Below, in pieces: positions 56,466-64,000 of a stretch of 64,000 bases of DNA. Made by a program: the position numbers and the translations under genes. The DNA is taken from the NCBI GenBank assembly GCA_958510825.1, contig OY294044.1, forward strand, positions 84,986,895 to 85,050,894, given 5' to 3'. Within the stretch, counting starts at the first letter, position 1. Each line of letters opens with the position of its first letter. The notes beneath the pieces were generated by a model. That model did no database searches and was not told the DNA's origin. It saw nothing but the letters and a program-made list of their open reading frames with translations. Source of the DNA: Brachypterus glaber. Lineage: Eukaryota > Arthropoda > Insecta > Coleoptera > Kateretidae.

Positions 56466-56577
56466 AGAGTTGACTCTTGGTGCTGAAGAGGACCAGCTGC
56501 CCGAAACCGTCAGTCTACCAATATAACTTTTTATTTATTTATTTATTTAAAATTTATTTATTTATTTATTTATTAGA
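56466..56577 (+). other. Weak hammerhead-like motif and TTTA tail
   Basis: CTGAAGA (56483), GGACCAGCTGCCC, GAAA (56503), CCGTC. Flanking TTGGT and ACCAA could close stem I. Stem II is poor (GG/CC with a mismatch) and stem III is not self-complementary. The following TTTATTTATTTA run (56529-56577) is tail-like. Likely another Penelope-type end, decayed. Confidence 0.35.
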
Positions 56578-56596
56578 TACTTACAAAACTGATTCA

Positions 56597-56645
56597 TGGA
56601 GAGCCCCAAATAAGCTTGTGCTAGGAGCTCTCCATTAATTTTGAA
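56597..56645. repeat. Conserved stem-loop repeat, copy 2
   Basis: ATGGAGAGCCCCAAATAAGC, then GCTTGTGCTAGGAGCTCTCC and ATTAATTTTGA. Pair of 18134-18186; here the 3' stem strand reads GGAGCTCTCC, restoring one pair and breaking another. Confidence 0.6.
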
Positions 56646-56649
56646 TACA

Positions 56650-57039
56650 AATATTTAAAAAATCTGAAAGTCTTCCATATCCAATGCAGCATCGCCACTG
56701 GTGAAACACCAGTTATATCTATTCCAGTGCATTTTCTTCAATGTATAACATATACTATTCATTCGTTAACAATTTTATACATTTTTCTTATGGTATATGG
56801 AACTTTGTACCTAAATATTACTATTTTTGAATTGAACAAAAATGTTTAGATTGACATGATTGGAAAATAGATTGATGGAATATTAAATATATGAATATCT
56901 CGTCAAAACTGTTAACGATATTAAATATAAATTTTATCATTTTATTTGACAAACTAGAGTAATAAACCAAATATAGCTAAATTAGACATCAACTCATATA
57001 AGTTTCCTAACTAAATCAAACATTTTAAATATCCCCATA
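56650..57039. other. Non-coding stretch downstream of the MST-HMG-box gene
   Basis: No further gene recognised. Confidence 0.4.
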
Positions 57040-57045
57040 TTTATT
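57040..57045 (-). terminator. Polyadenylation signal of the MST-HMG-box gene
   Basis: AATAAA on the minus strand, about 65 bases after the stop codon, a normal distance for a short 3' UTR. Confidence 0.55.
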
Positions 57046-57108
57046 TTTTTAACAGTACATGTTACATTACTATGTTTTAAACTTAAAAATTTTAACAAAT
57101 ACCAGAAA

Positions 57109-57582
57109 TTATTGATTACCGCATTCGTTACATGATGATGATTTACGTCTACGCCGCTTCTTACATTTAGGTTTCGCTGATTTGCAAGATGAATTATTTG
57201 ACGAGCTTCTATGCCTACGTCTCCTTTTTTTCTGTATACGTTCGCATGCCTGTTGGTAAAACTTCTTCTTGTGCCTCTTATCCATACACAGCCATCGTTT
57301 CGCCCCCTCTATAGCGATTTTTACTGCTGGCCAGTCACAATGTCTTTTTCTAAAACTTCTTAAATAATTAAAAAAGGGATTCGAAGTTATTCTTCCTAAC
57401 CGACAAGAACTTGATTTTCCGCATTTTTTAGCTGAACTCGATCTTCTGCTTTTACGTTTCTTGCAGGAACACTTCTTCTTTTTTGGCCGTCTCTTAGTTT
57501 TACCTCCGCATTTTGAGTCACTCTCTTCTGCTATAATTTGTCTGAAAATCTCACATGATCCCGGCTTGCTGCCGCATCCCAT
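57109..57582 (-). CDS. MST-HMG-box sperm chromatin protein (protamine-like)
   Basis: 157 residues, single exon, ATG at 57582-57580. Composition is extreme: 52 Lys/Arg (about a third), 14 Cys and many Ser runs, in two basic arms (residues ~24-62 with KTKRRPKKKKCSCKKRKSRR; ~118-150 with QKKRRRRHRSSS and CKKRRRRKSSSC). Between them, residues 68-113 match the MST-HMG box of insect sperm nuclear basic proteins: NPFFNYLRSFRKRHCDWP, then GAKRWLCMDKRHKKKFYQQA, with the RxFRKxHC and AAxxWxxM patterns of Drosophila Mst35B-type protamines. Such proteins replace histones in elongating spermatids; the cysteines can cross-link. The frame has no stops despite lying among repeats, so it is probably functional. 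Upstream is A+T-rich with TATATTATATTA; testis expression is inferred. Confidence 0.85.
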   Translation of the reverse strand: MGCGSKPGSCEIFRQIIAEESDSKCGGKTKRRPKKKKCSCKKRKSRRSSSAKKCGKSSSCRLGRITSNPFFNYLRSFRKRHCDWPAVKIAIEGAKRWLCMDKRHKKKFYQQACERIQKKRRRRHRSSSNNSSCKSAKPKCKKRRRRKSSSCNECGNQ

Positions 57583-57955
57583 ATTACAATTATATTATAT
57601 TATATTACTAAAATTTGGAAGTTAAAAATTTATTTTTGACATAACATTACGAATAATTTTGACATTTTAATTATTATCCAAAGTCTTTCGTAACCTGGTA
57701 ACTACCTATTTATTTACGTTTTGATTCAGGTGCATAGCCAATATTAGGGTACCTGTATTTCGGCTTGACGTTTGGCGTTTTCTTGACAAGACAACAAACA
57801 TTAATCCGAAATTGAGGGACCCTAACTAAGACGGCTCTCAAAGGAGAGGTAGACTGTTCCTATCTTTTTATGAAAACTTCGTTATAGATCTAAAGCTTTT
57901 TTAGATAAATTAAAAAACTGTTATAGTGCAAATTAAATAGGGTAGGTATAATAAA
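57583..57955. other. Upstream region of the MST-HMG-box gene
   Basis: TATATTATATTATATTACTA lies 20-40 bases before the ATG on the gene's 5' side. No conserved regulatory element was recognised. Confidence 0.35.
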
Positions 57956-59087
57956 TGAGGCGTATAGTACAAGAGTGGCCCATATGTGTGTTTTTTTATA
58001 AATGTAATAAGGACATCTATATCTTTCATTACATACCACTCTCATAACAGAGAGTTTTTTTTTAGCACGATACAAGCATTTAAAGCAATCTTGAATTATT
58101 AAAATTATCGCTTTTATTAGTGCAAGAGTGGCCCACAGGTATAGGCTATATATATAATTTTTTAATGTTACATACCATTTGCCCTCATCTTCCACTTAAA
58201 ATGCAGCTAAACGTTTTAAACAAATTCGCCTTCCCCCCCTGGAGCGTTACGTGATACTTGAATGTTCCCTAATGGGTTGATAGTGGTGTTCGCTGGGTTA
58301 TATTATTGGGGATGTTGAAAAAGCCAACTGCATCATTAAAAATGTGAATTTTATTCCTAAAAAGCTAACAAGACAAGTTTTACCAAGGATTTATAAAGAA
58401 ATTTTTAGAAAGATTTTTTAAAAAGCCAAAATTTGTTTTATCGAGAAAGTTATTTGTTCGCCCCAAAACAAATCATTTTCTGCACAAATGCAGGAGCGTT
58501 ATCAATTTTGTACATTTTGCTTTATTAATAAAAAATAATTACAACTTACCTTAAACTTTGAGATCATAGGAACTGAAATCCATTTAGGTACGTGAACAAT
58601 GTTTAGGCATTAGTTATTCTTCATTTTTAAAGATAATTACTCCAAGAACAGTAAAAAAACGTTTATTTAACTCTTCCAGAGCATAATTATTGGTATTTTG
58701 ACTATTCTGTTAATAAATAACGAACATTTCTTTCACATGTAAAAATAATTAAAATTTCAAAGTAAAATGTGAGGTTAGATCTACTCAAAAAAAAAAACGT
58801 GTTATTGAAGGTCGGGTCTCGTTCTTAATGCAATAGTGGCCCAAAATGAACACGATGTAAAGTGCAATAGTGACCCACCAACTTTTTTCTCTAGGAAAGT
58901 AAAGAAAGTAAACTAAATTTGTTTGTCATACATTACCTTAATGTTGGTTGAGTCTAAAAACCCTAACAGAAAAATTTTAAATAAAATAATGCGTCCTAGA
59001 TCAAAGATTAAAAAATCGGAGAAATTTAAATAGCCATTATCTCGATATTTCCATAAAGTGAGATGGGCTCTTGTACTATACGCCTCA
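57956..59087. mobile_element. TIR element with CAAGAGTGGCCCA repeats
   Basis: TGAGGCGTATAGTACAAGAG then TGGCCCAT at the left; right end inverted reads TGAGGCGTATAGTACAAGAG then CCCAT. Subterminal words GTGCAAGAGTGGCCCA (~58121), ATGCAATAGTGGCCCA (~58829) and GTGCAATAGTGACCCA (~58861) recur. About 1.13 kb. The frame at 57890-58195 (minus) owes its repeated WATL to these words and is not a gene. Confidence 0.75.
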
Positions 59088-59202
59088 AATATACTATCAG
59101 TAATTAAAAAGCCAAGCAAAGTTAACCACTTTATTACATGAACCTGCCTCTCATTATCTCTGCAGCACTTTTAAAGAATTCTAATTGCATGCATATACAT
59201 TA

Positions 59203-60015
59203 GGGTGCCCAGTCAAAATTAAAAAATGGATTTTTTTTGGGTCCCACCCTATATAAATATTTATTTAGGTCAAAAACAAACCTCAATTTTTTTATGATTT
59301 TTAAAAAAATATTTCAAGGTCAAGATGTTTTGACTTTTTATTATTATTTAAATATAAAAACGTTGAAATCAGGCGATTTTAGAAACAAGAATTATTTTTG
59401 AATAATAAGGAAATATTAAAAAAAAACCTTTACATGAAAAAAGGCTTTATAAGCGTAAAAACATGGCAAAAATTATAAAAGAGATGATATTTGTCGAAAA
59501 AGCATAATAATACCTATATAAAAATTCCTTTGAAATGTATTTATTTTTATAAGTTATAACTGGGTGTTGCGGATTTTTTTTTTTCAGATTTTAAAAACTT
59601 TTCTTTTAACACCCTTTAGTTTTTTTCAAAATTCCGACATATTGAATAATATTCTAAAGAAAGGACTCGTTGGAAAACATTCTAAGTGCATTTTTTTCTA
59701 GCCTTTACTAACCTCATGTATCAATTTTTATCATTTTTACCCCATAAAAAATCCATTTTATTTTTGTAGAGGGGCATACAAATTGAGAATATTCCTTTAT
59801 TATCCAGAAAGACTTTTTTGTTCCGTAAACGATCAATGTCAAAGTTTTTATATTCTTAAAACAACAAAAACCCTTCACATGATTTTCTATTTAAAAAAGC
59901 GCCGGGCGGGACCTCCAAATATTTTTAAAAAAATCTAAAAAAAAAAACCAAAGTTGTTTTAAAGGAACAATTTTGAGAGGTGGGATCCAAATTATTTCGT
60001 AGGTCCTGGGCACCC
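59203..60015. mobile_element. Mariner-type MITE with TA borders
   Basis: TA then GGGTGCCCAGTCAAAATTA; right end inverted GGGTGCCCAGGACCTACGA then TA. A second inverted pair, GGGTCCCACC and GGTGGGATCC, lies further in. 813 bp, poly-A/T-rich, no coding sequence. Confidence 0.75.
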
Positions 60016-61960
60016 TAATATAAATGTAGGACCTAAACATCAGGATAATTTTTTTTAGAAGTTTAGCCCCCTATATATTTTTTTTTGTTTTTTGATGTAT
60101 TTTTTTTTTAATTTGGTAGAATTCATCATTTAAATAACACTAAACTTTCCTAAAAAAATAAAGTTGATCGGAGATTTCCTTCCACTATTTTTGATTTTAT
60201 TAAATATTTAGCCTCCATAACTTTGTTTCTTTTTCAGGATGTTTTTCAATTTCAATAGACTTCTAAATCTTTTCTTTTGGACTACTCTTTCTTCAGCTCT
60301 CGCGCTGACAAGAAAACGTGATATATGGACGGGCGGACGGATTGACAGACGGACACATGGATCGACTAACAGATGGAGGGACGGACAGATATACATTTTT
60401 AAAATTTGTTTGAAATAGTTTATAACGAACTTTAGGGTAAATAATTTATTATATTATTATTAAAGATTTATTAATTATTTATTAACTATTGTGAAAAAAT
60501 TGTCCATTGGTAATAAATTATGTGTAATTTCAACAGAAAAGGGTTTAAGTGATTCTCTTAGGGTATAAGAGTAATTATGTTTGTTCAATTAACGCCTTAT
60601 TGAGATAACTCCATGCGAAGGCTTATACTTTAGGCAAAGAATATGTATGGCAGTGTAGAGAGGTAACGCCGTCAGTGTTTTAGGTACATTTGGCGATATA
60701 AGTGGAGGCGTTGACATAAATTTAGGTTAAGTATTTTATTTATTTAAATTTTATTTAGATTTAAGTTTTTATTGAATTGATTTTTTTTAAATAATATTTT
60801 TGTAAATATGTATAATTATTATTGTTATTATTAAAGATTTAAAAAAAATAATAATATAATAAAATATTTAAAAGAAAGTGTAATTTTTTCTGCAGCTGTA
60901 ACATGAGTTACCATGGATTTACCCTTTGGTACATTTTTTTTAATTTTAGATTTTTTTTTTAATTTTAGATTTTTTTTTTTTTTTTGGGTCCGGATTGAAT
61001 ATATAATACTCCTCTGCTATAAAATTTGCGAGGAGTATATTAAACAATTATCTTTTAAGTACTTTAAAGTTTTCAATAATTATAATATAATTAACGTCAA
61101 GTTTTTATTTTTTTAAATGGACGGTAACAATCCAATACAGTATTGCTAATACTTAAACAATTAAGCCGTGCGAAAAACGGTTAACACAGCTAGTCACCAC
61201 AAAATTTATTTTGCTTGAGATTTGGATGAAACCTTGCCCTCTTTCCCACAACCTATTAACCTATTTCAACATCATTGTTATTATTTAAGCATAAAAAAGA
61301 AGTAGAGATTGGAAATAACAAAAAAGTAAAGCCATTAAGAATGATACACAGCAAAACGTTTCTAAAGACCTGTTTACGTTTCGATTTATTAATCAAAAAC
61401 AATCACTGGGTGCCAAAACTGTTACTTACCAATCAACCAGTAGTAATTTTGAGTGTGATTTTCGCCAAAAAAATCACACAAGACCTAATTACTAAAAAAA
61501 ATTAAAACAACAAAATTACCAGAATTATTTTTCTAGAAAGTAACTCCGGTGGATCCGTACAATTTTTAGTTAATTTTGTGTAATTTTGTTAAAATTATCA
61601 TAATCATTTTCTCGTTCATAATATCTTTATTATTCTTTCATGCTTAGCAGAAACGCAGTAAGTTTATATAACAATACAGTCGATATTTTTGTGATAGCTT
61701 ATGTAAAAATTCAATATATTGCTATCTCGGCTGGATTTTTCCTCAACAGGATAGTATTCCAATTTGGTATAAATATAATCTCACTTACTGGCTTTAAAAT
61801 TATACCAGCAGTGTGGTTCTTTCGTGCAGTATCTTATATAACATCCGTCCTGGTAACTGTTGTGTACTTAGGCTACAAATAAGCCTTTTTATATATTTGT
61901 TTAATAAATTTAATGACATATGAAAAATGAGGATGCTATCATCTAATATGGAAAATACAT
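60016..61960. other. Non-coding stretch
   Basis: No gene recognised. At 60330-60390 a GGACGGACGGAC-type microsatellite with AAAACGTGATAT beside it is the inverse of the theme at 50.2 kb. Poly-T tracts at 60948-60985 are part of a short duplication (TTTTAATTTTAGATTTTTTT x2). Confidence 0.45.
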
Positions 61961-61964
61961 TTAC

Positions 61965-62115
61965 AAAGGGTGACCACGCTAACCACGCTAAATTTACCGC
62001 GCCGCATTTACAGCGCCAGTTGAACCGCTCCGAGACATTTACCGCGCCGGTAAATTTAGCGCGGTTTTAACAGCACATGTATTAAACACGCATACATATA
62101 CCGCGCTTGAATTTA
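61965..62115. repeat. Cluster of TTTACCGCGCC palindromic words
   Basis: CTAAATTTACCGCGCCGCAT, TTTACAGCGCC, TTTACCGCGCCGGTAAATTT and AGCGCGGT lie within 100 bp, with ATACCGCGCTTGAATTTACAG further on. Nested inverted pairs are possible. G+C-rich against the surroundings; non-coding. Confidence 0.6.
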
Positions 62116-62613
62116 CAGTAAAGCACAAGATAGGTAGGTTTGTTAGGGTAGGTGAGTAGTTTGAGTGTTTCCGACATAGCCACAATTTTAGACTGAACGA
62201 AATTTTCCTCGAAACCGAACATGTCGTTGCTACTGCAAAAATTATCGAAATCAAGTATGTCATACATCAAACATACGTGCACTTCCCGCTTCTTTCATAA
62301 AACGATGTTTTTTGGAAAGGTGTTTTTTTTAATATTTTTAAACATAAAAATTTTATACATTTAATGTATAATTATACCAAATATTTATTGATTGTTCTAG
62401 TGCTATTTCTGATATGAACAATGCCTTTATTTTTCCAAAAAATAACCCCCCCTCAACCAGGCTCGAGTTGGGAAAATCCACTGTCCAGCTGGGAGATAAT
62501 TGCAGGACATTTGGTAGTTGGAAAAATTGATTAGCAGAGTTGTGAAATTGGTAGAGGTAAAGACGTTTTTCGTACGACCTAGTGTACACGAAATAAAAAA
62601 AAATGCATGTTTA
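62116..62613. other. Non-coding stretch
   Basis: Overlapping minus-strand frames at 62039-62282 and 62353-62589 show no family features. Confidence 0.4.
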
Positions 62614-62797
62614 CCTCACTGGCGCCCATTGCCTTTTTCAGTTAATTAATAAATTGAAATTTGGCGAACTCCCTAGATATATTGGTTCAAAAGTCAATTA
62701 AAGCCGGTGGTTCCCTCTACTACTAGCCCACACAAGTCCTGGACTTAGGGGATGCTTAATTAAGTAGAATAGTACGAGGTTAAAAATAAACATAAAC
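62614..62797 (+). mobile_element. tRNA-derived SINE copy C, 5'-truncated
   Basis: Starts CTCACTGGCGCCCATTGCC (after the B box), runs through GTTAATTAATAAATTGAAAT and CCGGTGGTTCCCTCTACTAC to GTACGAGGTTAAAAATAAAC. A short internal deletion removes the GCGATAAGTGAAACGG part. Confidence 0.85.
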
Positions 62798-62814
62798 TAT
62801 ATATCCTCGTTTGG

Positions 62815-62885
62815 ATATTTCTATCGCACGAGTACATAGTTCATGACAGCTATGCACACTCATTTATCCAAACGAGTACACATAG
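62815..62885. repeat. Hairpin
   Basis: CTCGTTTGGATATTTCTATC with GAGTACATAG pairs with CTATGCACACTC and TTATCCAAACGAG. About 70 bp. Confidence 0.6.
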
Positions 62886-62889
62886 CTTT

Positions 62890-63307
62890 CATTTTGACAA
62901 AAGTCGTTTGACGTTTATAAAATTTTGAAATGTCAAAATTAAACACAGGTAATTCTTCACAGTGATCCCCGGATATGATTAGGTTTTAAAGAAAGGGCAT
63001 CGGAAACAAACAATGGATCTTGGTAGCACAGGGTATGGGCATCATAGATCCATTATCAGTTAAATCGCGTTTGCATATCTTTGGAAGATATTGGTAAAAC
63101 TCTTCAGGAGGAATCACGGTCAACACCAACTACTTAAAAGAAAAACTAAAAATCGATTCTTATAGTATTTTTTGTGTAGATTCTTACAGCGTTTGACAAA
63201 TTTACCTATCGTTTTTAATTTTTGAGAAAAAAGCATTAAACCAGGATTTTAGTGCAATTGTTGGACTGGCATAATACATTTACTTTAGTGACTATTAAAA
63301 CGTAACT
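62890..63307. other. Non-coding stretch
   Basis: No gene or repeat recognised. Confidence 0.4.
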
Positions 63308-63573
63308 GTTTGTTTGTTTGTTTGTTTAACCTCGTACTATTCTACTTAATTAAGCATCCCCTAAGTCCAGGACTTGTGTGGGCTAGTAGTAGAGGGAACC
63401 ACCGGCTTATACTGACTTTCGAACCAGTTTCTAGGGAGTGTCCGTTTCACTTATCGCCTTCGACAAATTTCAATTATTAATTAACTGAAAAAGGCAAATC
63501 GGCGCCAGTGAGAATCGAACTCACGATAGTAGACTTGCTATGCATACGCGCTAGCCACTACGCTATGCCTCCC
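63308..63573 (-). mobile_element. tRNA-derived SINE copy D, full length
   Basis: Minus strand: GGGAGGCATAGCGTAGTGGC TAGCGCG (A box), GTGAGTTCGATTCTCACTGG (B box), body as in copy B, and a GTTT repeat tail (AAAC on the SINE strand). This is the best-preserved copy; it defines the family at ~265 bp. Confidence 0.88.
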
Positions 63574-64000
63574 AATAGACTAGACTAAAATAATACCCAG
63601 AATATAGAAGTATAAAAGCATAATAGCAAATTTAATGAAATTTTATCCTATCTACTTTAAAGACAATATTTCTAAATCAATTTTTACCACATCAGGGTGC
63701 TTTAAGTTGACTAGTATATTATATGATTCATATTTTGACTTTCTTGTCAATAATTAGTTAAACATATGAACTACAGTGGTTCTAAAACAATTTTAAGATT
63801 GCTAAACGGTAAGACCGATATCATAGTGAACACTATGATAATTAATAGTCTTTGCATGCTTAGAAAGTTTGCTTTGATTCCAGGACTTATAGGTTTTGAG
63901 GTCGCTCAGCTTAATTATTCTTATCTTACACATGTGTTAGGTATATATTAGTATTATAACGACTAAAAAGAATAAAAAATTATAAAATTTCTTATTGTAA
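63574..64000. other. Non-coding stretch
   Basis: The 61-codon frame at 63766-63951 shows no recognised features. Confidence 0.4.

Noticed and set aside
57890..58195. 101-codon membrane-like minus-strand frame next to the MST-HMG-box gene
   Set aside because: Its repeated WATL comes from the transposon's own GTGGCCCA repeats and it starts at the TIR border.
61640..61882. 80-codon hydrophobic frame
   Set aside because: Hydrophobic runs are expected from A+T-rich codons; no signal of selection can be seen.

Overview
The window reads as non-coding, repeat-dominated DNA from an insect nuclear genome. It is strongly A+T-rich and packed with eukaryotic transposons: a Jockey-type LINE, a BEL/Pao LTR retrotransposon, a tRNA-derived SINE, hAT/piggyBac/mariner-like MITEs and many foldback palindromes. 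Only one credible host gene was found: an intronless, Lys/Arg/Cys-rich protein with an MST-HMG box on the minus strand at 57109-57582, the type used as a sperm nuclear basic (protamine-like) protein in insects. I cannot name the insect order from the sequence.

Layout. 1-11 kb: foldback and MITE relics, a broken LINE ORF1 (5.4-5.8 kb, minus) and a 3' LINE fragment with RNase H (7.1-7.9 kb, minus). 11.4-13.8 kb: a degraded mariner-like transposon with ~330 bp TIRs and a TA target, carrying a helix-turn-helix relic and a hAT MITE. 14-25 kb: palindromic elements and a Penelope-like fragment with a hammerhead-ribozyme-like core. 25.2-44.9 kb: two tandem copies of a ~3.2 kb non-coding unit. Each copy was later interrupted, so each preserves the other's empty sites. 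Copy 1 holds a piggyBac-like element (TTAA target) that itself holds a Jockey LINE. Copy 2 holds a BEL/Pao element with identical LTRs plus a 401 bp hairpin-bearing insertion. 45-64 kb: several TIR elements, four copies of one tRNA-SINE, a second RNase H LINE fragment, a perfect-looking palindrome with hammerhead-like cores, and the MST-HMG-box gene.

How the parts relate. The Jockey LINE has an intact ORF2 (endonuclease and reverse transcriptase) and an ORF1 lacking its N-terminus. The BEL element has identical LTRs but is disabled by a one-base frameshift early in gag, a 1686 bp insertion flanked by a 5 bp duplication between protease and RT, and a lesion that removes the integrase zinc-binding cysteines. 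Most remaining DNA is non-autonomous elements that would need enzymes supplied elsewhere. All calls come from reading the sequence; no database search was run.
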